Made by a program: the position numbers and the translations under genes. This document shows positions 1 through 6,817 of a stretch of 13,719 bases of DNA, one piece after another. Source of the stretch: an uncultured Blautia sp. (GTDB taxonomy: Bacteria > Bacillota_A > Clostridia > Lachnospirales > Lachnospiraceae); NCBI GenBank assembly GCA_905209435.1, contig CAJLTE010000081.1:1-13719 (forward strand), in the 5' to 3' direction. Under the pieces are notes generated by a model. It was not told where the DNA came from. It did no database searches and was given only the letters and a program-made list of their open reading frames with translations. Each line of letters opens with the position of its first letter. Position 1 is the stretch's first letter.

Positions 1-40
1 CTGTGGAAACTGTTCATATTTCTTTGGCAGAAGTTTTTTC

Positions 41-95
41 TGTTGTATATATTGTACTTCTTAATTGAAAAATAAACAATATATTTGCGAAAAAT
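41..95 (+). promoter_or_regulatory. AT-rich upstream regulatory element, copy 1 (shared with 7574-7630)
   Basis: This block combines ATATATTGTAC (47-57) with TTGAAAAATAAACAA (65-79) and TGCGAAAAAT (86-95). The same parts recur in the same order, with nearly the same spacing, upstream of the binding-protein gene. ATATATTGT (47-55) and ACAATATAT (76-84) also form a perfect 9-bp inverted repeat with a 20-nt spacer. The block lies upstream of the likely -35 at 132, where an activator or a distal operator could bind. The repetition is seen in the sequence; the regulatory role is inferred. Confidence 0.45.
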
Positions 96-129
96 AAAGC
101 AAAAATAAAGTCAGAAATACTTTATTTTT
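90..129 (+). repeat. AT-rich direct and inverted repeat
   Basis: AAAAATAAAG occurs twice in direct orientation (90-99 and 101-110). Its exact complement CTTTATTTTT follows at 120-129, so either copy can form a 10-bp stem. It is followed by a further T, which makes it look like a weak AT-only terminator for transcription entering from upstream. The position just before the putative -35 would equally suit a protein-binding site. Confidence 0.35.
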
Positions 130-131
130 TA

Positions 132-160
132 TTGGAATAAAGCTGGAGGAGACCTATACT
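132..160 (+). promoter_or_regulatory. Putative sigma-A promoter for the isomerase-transketolase operon
   Basis: TTGGAA (132-137) and TATACT (155-160) are separated by exactly 17 nt and match the -35 and -10 consensus fairly well. Transcription would start near 167 and give an A-rich, apparently unstructured leader of about 105 nt that ends in the strong ribosome binding site AAGGAGGA (257-264). No riboswitch-like fold was recognised in this leader. Confidence 0.5.
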
Positions 161-272
161 AAAGCTATAAAGAAAAGCAAACAGAATATCTGGGTAAGTA
201 ATAAAGAAAAAGATTTTACAGCTAAGAAAAACCAAAAGAAAATAATAAATATAAACAAGGAGGAATACCAGA

Positions 273-1673
273 ATGGCAAAGATCAAAATCGGCTATGCGC
301 CAACCAGACGAAGTATTTTCAGTGCACCGGATGCAGTTAAGTATCGTGGACTTACTGCAGACAGATTAAAAGAATTAGGAATCGATTTTGTAGACATCAC
401 AGACGTAAATGACGAGGGTCTTCTTTATGACGAGGAAGGCCGCATCAAGATTGCAGAGAAATTCAAAAAAGAGAAAATCGACGGACTTTTCCTTCCGCAC
501 TGTAACTTCGGAACTGAGTTTGAATGCGCAAGACTTGCAAAAGAGTTAAATGTACCGGTTCTTCTGTGGGGACCTCTTGATGAGAGACCAGACGAGAACG
601 GTGTTCGTCTTCGTGATACACAGTGCGGACTTTTTGCAACAGGTAAAGTCCTCAGAAGATTTCGCGTTCCATTTACATACATGACAAACTGCAGACTGAA
701 TGATCCGGTATTCGAGCGTGGCCTTCGTGATTTCATGGCTGTCTGTAATGTAGTAAAAACCTTCCGCAACATGAGAATTCTTCAGATTTCTACAAGACCG
801 TACGAGTTCTGGTCCACCATGTGCAACGAGGGTGAACTTCTTGAGAAATTCAACATTCAGCTGACCCCAATCCCAATGCCAGAGCTGACAGATGAGATGA
901 AGAAAGTAAAAGCAGAAGGAACAGAGGTTGCAAAGGTTGTTGAGTACTGCCGCCAGAACATGGAAATCTGCATTAAAGATAATGAACTTGAGAATGTAGC
1001 AGCCCTGAAAGTTGCCATGAAGAACCTGATTAAGAAATACGGCTGCCAGGCAGCTGCAATCCAGTGCTGGAACCAGCTGCAGAGCGAAATCGGAATTATG
1101 CCATGTGCAGCAAACGCACTTCTCAATGAAGAGGGAATTCCGGTTGTATGTGAGACAGATATTCACGGTGCAATTACCGCTCTTCTTGTTGAGGCAGCAG
1201 CACTTGATGACACAAGAAGCTTCTTTGCAGACTGGACCATCCGCCATCCTGACATTGAAAACGGCGAGCTCCTTCAGCACTGCGGACCATGGCCGATCTC
1301 TGTTGCAAGAGAGACACCGAAGCTTACTTATCCGCTGGCATTCAGCCATCCGGGAAGCATTACAGCAGAAGCAAAGCATGGCGAAGTGACATTGGCACGT
1401 TTCGACGGTGATAACGGAGAATACTCCATGCTCCTTGGAAAAGCAAAAGGCGTTGACGGACCGAAAGGTATGGGAACTTATCTCTGGGTTGAGGTTGAGA
1501 ACATCAAACGTCTGGAAGCCAAGATTGTAGAAGGACCATACATCCATCACTGTGTAGGTATCCATAAAGATGTAGTTCCGGTACTTTACGAGGCATGCAA
1601 ATACATGGGAATCACTCCTGATTTATATGATCCTATTGAAGAAGATGTGAAAGCATATTTAAGAGGTGAATGA
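273..1673 (+). CDS. L-fucose/L-arabinose isomerase-family sugar isomerase
   Basis: A 466-residue cytosolic protein of the FucI/AraA ketol-isomerase superfamily, which interconverts aldoses and ketoses with a divalent metal. Seen in the sequence: an N-terminal alpha/beta region with no signal peptide; the central family motif CWNQLQSEIG followed by MPCAANALLNEEGIPVVCETD (about 265-296); E272 and D296, spaced 24 residues apart like the E337/D361 metal ligands of E. coli FucI; and a late His pair H425-H426 that may supply the His ligand. The start is supported by AAGGAGGA (257-264), 8 nt upstream. The gene is first in an operon and its stop is immediately followed by the transketolase gene, so the ketose product probably feeds the kinase and transketolase. 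The family covers many pentoses and 6-deoxyhexoses, so the substrate cannot be read from sequence; an aldopentose or branched pentose fits the neighbours. Confidence 0.85.
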   Translation: MAKIKIGYAPTRRSIFSAPDAVKYRGLTADRLKELGIDFVDITDVNDEGLLYDEEGRIKIAEKFKKEKIDGLFLPHCNFGTEFECARLAKELNVPVLLWGPLDERPDENGVRLRDTQCGLFATGKVLRRFRVPFTYMTNCRLNDPVFERGLRDFMAVCNVVKTFRNMRILQISTRPYEFWSTMCNEGELLEKFNIQLTPIPMPELTDEMKKVKAEGTEVAKVVEYCRQNMEICIKDNELENVAALKVAMKNLIKKYGCQAAAIQCWNQLQSEIGIMPCAANALLNEEGIPVVCETDIHGAITALLVEAAALDDTRSFFADWTIRHPDIENGELLQHCGPWPISVARETPKLTYPLAFSHPGSITAEAKHGEVTLARFDGDNGEYSMLLGKAKGVDGPKGMGTYLWVEVENIKRLEAKIVEGPYIHHCVGIHKDVVPVLYEACKYMGITPDLYDPIEEDVKAYLRGE

Positions 1674-1675
1674 GA

Positions 1676-2509
1676 ATGGAAAATTTAAAGGCAAAATCTT
1701 TTGACTTGAGAAAAGATACTGTAGATATTATCGTTGCCGGAAAGGGCGGACATATCGGCGGCGACATGAGTGTGATCGATACTCTGATGAGCCTGTATTT
1801 CTGCCAGATGAACATTTCTCCGGAAAACATGGATGATCCGAATCGCGACCGTTTCGTACTCAGCAAAGGTCATTCTGTAGAGGCTTACTACGCTGTACTT
1901 GCAGCAAAGGGCTTTCTGGATCTGGAAGATATTAAAGCACATTTTTCAAAATTTGGCTCCAAATATATCGGACACCCGAACAATAAGCTTCCTGGAATCG
2001 AGATGAACTCCGGTTCTCTGGGACATGGACTTCCTGTATGCGTAGGCATGGCTCTTGCAGGAAAAAAAGATAACAGAGATTACCGTGTTTACACCGTAAT
2101 GGGTGACGGTGAGCTGGCAGAGGGTTCTGTATGGGAGGGCTTCATGGCAGGACATCAGTACAAGCTGGACAATCTTTGCGCAGTAATCGACCGTAACCGT
2201 CTTCAGATTTCCGGAAACACAGAGGATGTTATGGGACATGACGATCTCCATGAGCGTATCCGTTCTTTCGGATGGCATGTGATCGATGTAAAAGACGGAA
2301 ACGATATTGACCAGTTAAATGCTGCTTTTGAAGAAGCAAAAACTGTAAAAGGCAAACCAACAGCTGTAATTGCCAACACTGTAAAAGGCTGTGGATCTTC
2401 CGTAATGGAGAACAAGGCAAACTGGCATCACAAGGTTCCAACACAGGAAGAATATGATCAGATCATCGCGGATTTTGCAGCAAGAAAGGAGGCCGCTCTT
2501 CATGAATAA
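1676..2509 (+). CDS. Transketolase, N-terminal (TPP diphosphate-binding) subunit
   Basis: Half of a split transketolase, 277 residues, cytosolic. It carries the diphosphate-binding TPP domain: GHIGG at 25-29 with H26, SKGH at 63-66, GSLGHGL at 113-119, and the TPP/metal motif GDGE (143-146) extending to DRN (172-174). The WHH near 250 matches the end of the domain. It should pair with the next gene to move a two-carbon ketol unit between sugar phosphates. An in-frame ATG at 1670 overlaps the isomerase stop, but AGGTGA (1664-1669) lies 6 nt from the ATG at 1676, so 1676 is preferred. Its position behind an isomerase, away from other pentose-phosphate genes, suggests a dedicated catabolic transketolase. 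The known precedents are AptA/AptB for apulose 4-phosphate and SqwG/SqwH for a sulfosugar. General pentose-phosphate function is not excluded. Confidence 0.9.
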   Translation: MENLKAKSFDLRKDTVDIIVAGKGGHIGGDMSVIDTLMSLYFCQMNISPENMDDPNRDRFVLSKGHSVEAYYAVLAAKGFLDLEDIKAHFSKFGSKYIGHPNNKLPGIEMNSGSLGHGLPVCVGMALAGKKDNRDYRVYTVMGDGELAEGSVWEGFMAGHQYKLDNLCAVIDRNRLQISGNTEDVMGHDDLHERIRSFGWHVIDVKDGNDIDQLNAAFEEAKTVKGKPTAVIANTVKGCGSSVMENKANWHHKVPTQEEYDQIIADFAARKEAALHE

Positions 2510-3434
2510 GATTCCAAACAGACAGGCCATCTGTGAAGTTTTGATGGACAAGGCAAAAGAGGATAAAGATATTATGGTGCTTTGCAGTGATTCCAGAGGA
2601 TCTGCTTCCATGACACCATTTGCAGATAATTTCCCGGATCAGTTTGTTGAGACCGGTATTGCAGAGCAGAATCTGGTAAGTATTTCCGCAGGTCTTGCAA
2701 AATGTGGAAAGAAACCATTTGCATGCTCACCGGCCTGCTTCTTATCCACAAGAAGCTACGAGCAGGCCAAGGTTGATGTGGCATACTCTAATACAAATGT
2801 TACGCTGATCGGTATCAGCGGCGGCATCAGCTACGGTGCACTTGGAATGAGCCATCATTCTGCACAGGATATCGCAGCTATGTCCGCAATCCCGAATATG
2901 AGAGTTTACCTTCCAAGTGACCGTCATCAGACAAAGCATCTGATCGAGGCTCTGTTGAAGGATGAGAAACCATCTTACATCCGTGTTGGAAGAAATCCGG
3001 TTGAGGATATTTATACAGAAGACAACTGCCCATTTGAAATGGACAAGGCAACTGTTCTGAAAGAGGGAACAGATGTGGCAATCATTGCCTGTGGCGAGAT
3101 GGTGCGCCCAGCATTTGCAGCAGCCAAATTACTGGAGGAGCAGGGCATTTCCGCAACTGTACTGGATATGTACTGCGTGAAACCTCTTGACGCTGAAGGC
3201 GTTGTAAAAGCTGCCAAGAATGCAAAGGCAGTGATCACGGTAGAAGAGCACGCACCATTTGGCGGACTTGGCTCCATGGTTGCACAGGTTGTTGGTGCAG
3301 AATGCCCGAGAAAAGTGCTGAACATGGCTCTTCCGGATGCTCCGGTTATCACAGGTACCTCACAGGAAGTATTTGATTACTATGGATTAAATGCTGAGGG
3401 TATTGCGAAGAAGGCTGTGGAAGCTCTGAAATAA
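2502..3434 (+). CDS. Transketolase, C-terminal (pyrimidine-binding) subunit
   Basis: The partner subunit, 310 residues. It has the pyrimidine-binding TPP domain with ETGIAEQNL at 50-58, whose E55 is the cofactor-activating glutamate, then a His pair at 118-119 and a C-terminal transketolase domain (about 185-310, including LDMYCVKPLD and the VEEH segment near 247-250). An earlier ATG at 2454 lies inside the upstream gene without a ribosome binding site. The ATG at 2502 follows AAAGGAGG (2485-2492) with 9 nt spacing and is chosen. The gene overlaps its partner by 8 nt (ATGAATAA), consistent with translational coupling and 1:1 assembly. Length and domains are normal for the split form. Substrate specificity cannot be read from sequence. 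Confidence 0.9.
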   Translation: MNKIPNRQAICEVLMDKAKEDKDIMVLCSDSRGSASMTPFADNFPDQFVETGIAEQNLVSISAGLAKCGKKPFACSPACFLSTRSYEQAKVDVAYSNTNVTLIGISGGISYGALGMSHHSAQDIAAMSAIPNMRVYLPSDRHQTKHLIEALLKDEKPSYIRVGRNPVEDIYTEDNCPFEMDKATVLKEGTDVAIIACGEMVRPAFAAAKLLEEQGISATVLDMYCVKPLDAEGVVKAAKNAKAVITVEEHAPFGGLGSMVAQVVGAECPRKVLNMALPDAPVITGTSQEVFDYYGLNAEGIAKKAVEALK

Positions 3435-3456
3435 AAATCAAATAAGAAACAAATTT

Positions 3457-3554
3457 AAGCGTGACTGACAGACTGCGTGGATGCAGAACCAGGATGCTGC
3501 TTAGAAGTGCTGCCCGATTGGGCGTGCTTCTGAGCAGTCTGGTCAGGCACGCTT
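3457..3554 (+). terminator. Large branched stem-loop after the transketolase genes
   Basis: AAGCGTGACTGACAGACTGC (3457-3476) pairs almost completely with 3534-3554, with one mismatch and one bulge. Inside is a second stem, 3501-3515 with 3520-3533, closed by a GATT loop. It has G-U wobbles and one bulged U, which point to function as RNA. A weaker 4-bp stem (3483-3486 with 3497-3500) may complete a three-way junction. The 3' side runs into UUAUUAUUU. It could terminate or attenuate the first operon, stabilise its mRNA, or be an independent structured RNA. It is larger than a typical intrinsic terminator and matches no RNA family I recognise. Confidence 0.55.
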
Positions 3555-3633
3555 ATTATTTAGTTACAAAACAGACTTAAGGTACAGAGATGTTGATTTT
3601 AGAGAATATAAAAGTTTTAAGAGGATAGTAAAC

Positions 3634-5109
3634 ATGGCAAAATATATTATTAGTATTGATCAGAGTACCCAGGGTACCAAGGCGCTCCTTTTCGATGAGA
3701 CAGGAAGCATTATGCGCCGTACTGACCGCCCTCACAGGCAGATCATCAATGAAAAGGGCTGGGTTTCCCATGATCCAGAGGAAATTTACAGCAATGTTCT
3801 GGAGGTTGTGAAAGAACTTCTGGAGGGGGTAGAGAAGGAATATGTAGTTGGGCTGGGAATCAGTAACCAGCGTGAAACTTCTCTTGCATGGAATCGCGTC
3901 ACCGGTAAGCCTTACGGAAATGCAGTTGTATGGCAGTGCGCCCGTGCCGTGGATATCTGTGCACGTGTGGAAAAGGCTGGGGCAGCAGAGCTGATCCGCC
4001 AGAAAACAGGAATGAATCTTTCCCCTTATTTTCCGGCTTCCAAGATCGCATGGCTTCTGGAAAATGAAGCGGGTGCAAAAGCGGCGGCAGAGCGTCATGA
4101 AATCTGCCATGGCACTATTGACAGCTGGCTGGTTTACAAGCTGACAGGGGGCAAAGAATACAGAACAGATTATTCCAATGCTTCCAGAACACAGCTTTTC
4201 AATATTTTTGATCTGAAATGGGATGAAGAAATTTGCGGATTATTTGGTATTGATCCGGCAAATATGGCAGAGGTTACGGATTCCGATGCCTGCTTCGGCG
4301 AAACGGATTTCGAGGGACTTCTTCCTCATAAGATTCCAATCCATGGCGTAATGGGCGATTCCCATGGCTCTCTTTTTGGACAGGGATGTTTGCAGCCTGG
4401 TATGATCAAATCCACTTATGGAACCGGTTCTTCTATTATGATGAATATTGGGGAGAAGCCGATTCTCAGTACTCATGGGGTTGTTACTTCTCTTGCGTGG
4501 AAAATCGGCGGCAAGGTTAACTATGTGCTTGAAGGCAATCTGAACTATACAGGCGCTGTGATTACCTGGCTGAAGGACGATCTTCAGATCATTTCTTCTC
4601 CTGGAGAAACCGGTAAATTGGCGAAAGAAGCCATTCAGGAGGACAGCCTGTATCTGGTTCCTGCATTCAGCGGTCTTGGCGCTCCTTACTGGGACAGCGA
4701 GGCGAGAGCTTCTGTTGTAGGCATGAGCCGTACTACCCGCAAGGCTGAGTTTGTAAGAGCGGCACTTGAATGTATTGCCTATCAGATTACAGATGTTGTA
4801 CAGGCTATGTCTGAGGACGCTGGTGTTCCGGTGAAGGAGCTTCGCGTAGATGGCGGTCCGACCCGAAACGACTATCTGATGCAGTTCCAGAGCAATATTG
4901 CAGATGCCGGAGTACTGGTTCCGGATTCCGAGGAGCTTTCCGCTATCGGACCGGCCTATGCGGCAGGATTGCAGCTTGGTGTCTGGGATGAAAGTATTTT
5001 TGGAAAATTAAACCGCGTGTCCTATAAACCGGACATGGATGCCAAGAAACGGGAGCAGAAGTATGCTGGCTGGAAGAAGGCTGTGGCTTCGGTGATTACA
5101 AACAAATAA
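3634..5109 (+). CDS. FGGY-family carbohydrate kinase, glycerol-kinase-like with altered substrate pocket
   Basis: A 491-residue cytosolic sugar/polyol kinase with the actin-like fold and usual family length. Seen: the N-terminal phosphate loop DQSTQGTK (9-16), SNQRETS (77-83), VVWQ (98-101), PYF (131-133), GDSHGSLFGQ (241-250), TYGTGSS (261-267) and the late family segment VDGGPTRNDY (405-414). With a constant offset of 3 from E. coli GlpK numbering, R80, E81, W100, Y132 and catalytic D242 match GlpK R83, E84, W103, Y135 and D245. GlpK Q246 and F270, both glycerol contacts, are replaced by S243 and S267. A larger, more hydroxylated substrate such as a ketose (apulose, ribulose or xylulose) is therefore more likely than glycerol. 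AAGAGGAT lies at 3619-3626, about 7 nt before the ATG. No clear promoter was found, so expression may be by read-through of the stem-loop. Family call firm; substrate inferred. Confidence 0.85.
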   Translation: MAKYIISIDQSTQGTKALLFDETGSIMRRTDRPHRQIINEKGWVSHDPEEIYSNVLEVVKELLEGVEKEYVVGLGISNQRETSLAWNRVTGKPYGNAVVWQCARAVDICARVEKAGAAELIRQKTGMNLSPYFPASKIAWLLENEAGAKAAAERHEICHGTIDSWLVYKLTGGKEYRTDYSNASRTQLFNIFDLKWDEEICGLFGIDPANMAEVTDSDACFGETDFEGLLPHKIPIHGVMGDSHGSLFGQGCLQPGMIKSTYGTGSSIMMNIGEKPILSTHGVVTSLAWKIGGKVNYVLEGNLNYTGAVITWLKDDLQIISSPGETGKLAKEAIQEDSLYLVPAFSGLGAPYWDSEARASVVGMSRTTRKAEFVRAALECIAYQITDVVQAMSEDAGVPVKELRVDGGPTRNDYLMQFQSNIADAGVLVPDSEELSAIGPAYAAGLQLGVWDESIFGKLNRVSYKPDMDAKKREQKYAGWKKAVASVITNK

Positions 5110-5151
5110 TTCAGATTCATGGTAAAGTGTTTTTTTTAAGTTCTAAAATAG

Positions 5152-5193
5152 GCCCCATAATCAGTTGTTCCTGGCGAGCAAGGTTTATGGGGC
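5152..5193 (+). terminator. Stem-loop before the esterase gene
   Basis: GCCCCATAA (5152-5160) pairs perfectly with TTATGGGGC (5185-5193), a 9-bp stem with a 24-nt loop. It ends 12 nt before the GGAGG (5206-5210) of the esterase. No T-run follows, so it is a poor intrinsic terminator. It could instead be a leader structure that tunes esterase translation. A T8 tract at 5130-5137 lies upstream of the hairpin, not after it. Confidence 0.35.
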
Positions 5194-5218
5194 TGAAATT
5201 TATGTGGAGGAAACAGTT

Positions 5219-6682
5219 ATGTATGGCATTACACTTATGTCAAGACCATCAGATTGGGAAATTATACAGCAAAAAGAAGGCAAGGGGAGCGTCTTTCTAA
5301 ATGGAAAATTTTCGGTACATCCGGCAGCTCTGGAGGTTGGAGTTGAACGTGTAATACCGCTGGTAAGAGTAATGAGTGAAGATGATAATATGGCGGTGAT
5401 TCCGTGGACGAATGCAGATCATTTTACTTATAATGAAAATTTTCAGGGAGAATTCGATGTAACGTTAGACATTCCGGCTGGGGGACCATATAGAATTGAC
5501 ACTGGGCTTGAAACCAAAAGTACTACCCCGGATCTGACATGGGTCTACCGGGGGGATTGTGTGCTTCACATCGGAGTTGGAAATCTGTTTATTATTGCAG
5601 GCCAGTCAAATTCAGCTGGATATAGCCGGGATTTTTGTCTGGATCCTCCAAGTATGGATGTACATTTATACAGAAACAGGAGTCAGTGGGATATAGCCAG
5701 TCATCCAATGAATGAGAATACATATGCGGAGACATGTGCGAATGAAGAAATGGGAGTATCAGGAGTTTCACCCTATCTTGCATTTGGAAAAAAATATGCG
5801 CAAATATCTAATATGCCGGTTGGATTGGTTCAGACGTCTCTTGGTGGCTCCCCTATGGCTCGCTGGAACCCGGAAAATGGAGATTTGTATCAAAATATGA
5901 TAGATAAAATCCATGAAACAGGGGACCGTTGTGCAGGAATTTTGTGGTATCAGGGGTGTTCAGATACAGATCCGGAACCGGCAAAAAAATATTTTGAGCA
6001 TTTTTACAGCTTTGTAATGGCAGTGCGCAAAGAACTGGACTACCAGGTTCCATTTTTTACCATGCAGTTAAACCGGCAAATTAATGGAAGGAATGATGAA
6101 TGCTGGGGTATGGTTCGTGATGCACAGGCGAGAGCTGCAAGAGAGATTCCTGGCGTATCTGTTTTGACAACATCTAATTTAAGTTTATGTGATGATATTC
6201 ATAATACGGCACATGCGAATGTGGCTTTAGGAGAAAAACTAGCAAAACAGTGTGCATTTGTATTAAACGGACTGGAAGAATACCAGCCGCCGGAAGTGAT
6301 CAAAGTTGAAAGAGTAAATGAGGATGAAAAAGAAAAATTTCAGCTGGAGGGAAACAGAATCTGGCTGAAGCTTACGTGTGTACATGTGAAAAATTGTTTT
6401 TTACTGTATTCAACAGCAGGAAAGGACAGTGGATTTACGCTTACGGATAGTAAAGGAAATGTGGAAATTCTTCATATACGCGGTAATAGAGAAAATAAAA
6501 ATCATTTGTATCTTGAATTAGCCCGTGAAGTGGAAGATGAGGCAGAACTTTCATTTGCCTGGCAGGCAGATCCAATAAAACACCCACCTGTTGATGAAGT
6601 GACGTTTTTACCACTTCTGTCATTTTATAAAAGCCATATAAATCTGACAATAAACAAAGAATTTAGACTTGACGTTAAATGA
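5219..6682 (+). CDS. Sialate O-acetylesterase-like (SASA/SGNH) carbohydrate esterase, cytosolic
   Basis: A 487-residue protein of the sialate-O-acetylesterase-like SGNH hydrolase group, which removes O-acetyl groups from glycans. Seen: an N-terminal beta-rich region (1-120) ending with an IPAGGPYRI-type segment, then the catalytic domain with AGQSNSAG (127-134, nucleophile S130), LWYQGCSD (242-249) and DDIH (325-328) giving D325 and H328. There is no signal peptide, so it should act on imported, acetylated oligosaccharides. Many relatives read WYQGES at the third block; here the residue after G is C247. A TTG-initiated extension from 5165 lacks a good ribosome binding site and lies across the hairpin; the ATG at 5219 follows GGAGG by 8 nt and is chosen. 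Codon choice is visibly more AT-rich than in the flanking genes, which suggests weaker expression or separate acquisition. The exact substrate is unknown. Confidence 0.75.
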   Translation: MYGITLMSRPSDWEIIQQKEGKGSVFLNGKFSVHPAALEVGVERVIPLVRVMSEDDNMAVIPWTNADHFTYNENFQGEFDVTLDIPAGGPYRIDTGLETKSTTPDLTWVYRGDCVLHIGVGNLFIIAGQSNSAGYSRDFCLDPPSMDVHLYRNRSQWDIASHPMNENTYAETCANEEMGVSGVSPYLAFGKKYAQISNMPVGLVQTSLGGSPMARWNPENGDLYQNMIDKIHETGDRCAGILWYQGCSDTDPEPAKKYFEHFYSFVMAVRKELDYQVPFFTMQLNRQINGRNDECWGMVRDAQARAAREIPGVSVLTTSNLSLCDDIHNTAHANVALGEKLAKQCAFVLNGLEEYQPPEVIKVERVNEDEKEKFQLEGNRIWLKLTCVHVKNCFLLYSTAGKDSGFTLTDSKGNVEILHIRGNRENKNHLYLELAREVEDEAELSFAWQADPIKHPPVDEVTFLPLLSFYKSHINLTINKEFRLDVK

Positions 6683-6714
6683 ATATAATCGTATGATTTT
6701 AAAATATATCTGAG

Positions 6715-6737
6715 AAGCGGATTATGAATAACCGCTT
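6715..6737 (+). terminator. Short stem-loop after the esterase gene
   Basis: AAGCGG (6715-6720) pairs with CCGCTT (6732-6737), and the stem can be extended by TTAT/ATAA with one bulged A. No T-run follows, so termination would be weak. It sits just before the putative promoter of the next gene and could also be an operator-like palindrome. Confidence 0.35.
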
Positions 6738-6740
6738 GAC

Positions 6741-6770
6741 TTGATAACGTGGAAGTTTAACTGTTAAAAT
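6741..6770 (+). promoter_or_regulatory. Putative promoter of the racemase-fold gene
   Basis: TTGATA (6741-6746) and TAAAAT (6765-6770) are 18 nt apart and resemble sigma-A -35 and -10 boxes. The likely start of transcription is near 6777, giving a leader of about 40 nt to the gene at 6818. The match is fair, and AT-rich DNA gives such hits by chance. Confidence 0.35.
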
Positions 6771-6817
6771 ATTTGAGTTATATAAATTTATAGAAGCGGT
6801 GAAGGGAGAAATATAGA

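Noticed and set aside
1..75. Possible end of an upstream gene (frames open from position 1 to about 66-75)
   Set aside because: All three frames stop within 75 bases and give either very hydrophobic or Cys-rich peptides; too short to support a gene, and the region overlaps the AT-rich regulatory block.
160..272. Riboswitch or attenuator in the leader of the isomerase operon
   Set aside because: The leader is A-rich with no stable complementary arms and no recognised aptamer sequence.
546..1565. Long antisense open frame (339 codons) opposite the isomerase
   Set aside because: Cys-rich, domain-free translation that mirrors the codon structure of the well-supported isomerase; no ribosome binding site or family motif seen.
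1670..3434. Sulfoquinovose (sulfo-transketolase) pathway as explanation of the split transketolase
   Set aside because: That pathway needs sulfosugar-specific isomerases and sulfoacetaldehyde enzymes, not an FGGY kinase; none of those partners is in the window.
3634..5109. Ordinary glycerol kinase
   Set aside because: No glycerol uptake or glycerol-phosphate dehydrogenase genes nearby, and two glycerol-contact residues are replaced by serine.
5130..5137. T8 tract after the kinase gene as a terminator tail
   Set aside because: No GC-rich hairpin precedes it on the + strand; the nearby GCCCC stem lies downstream of the tract instead.
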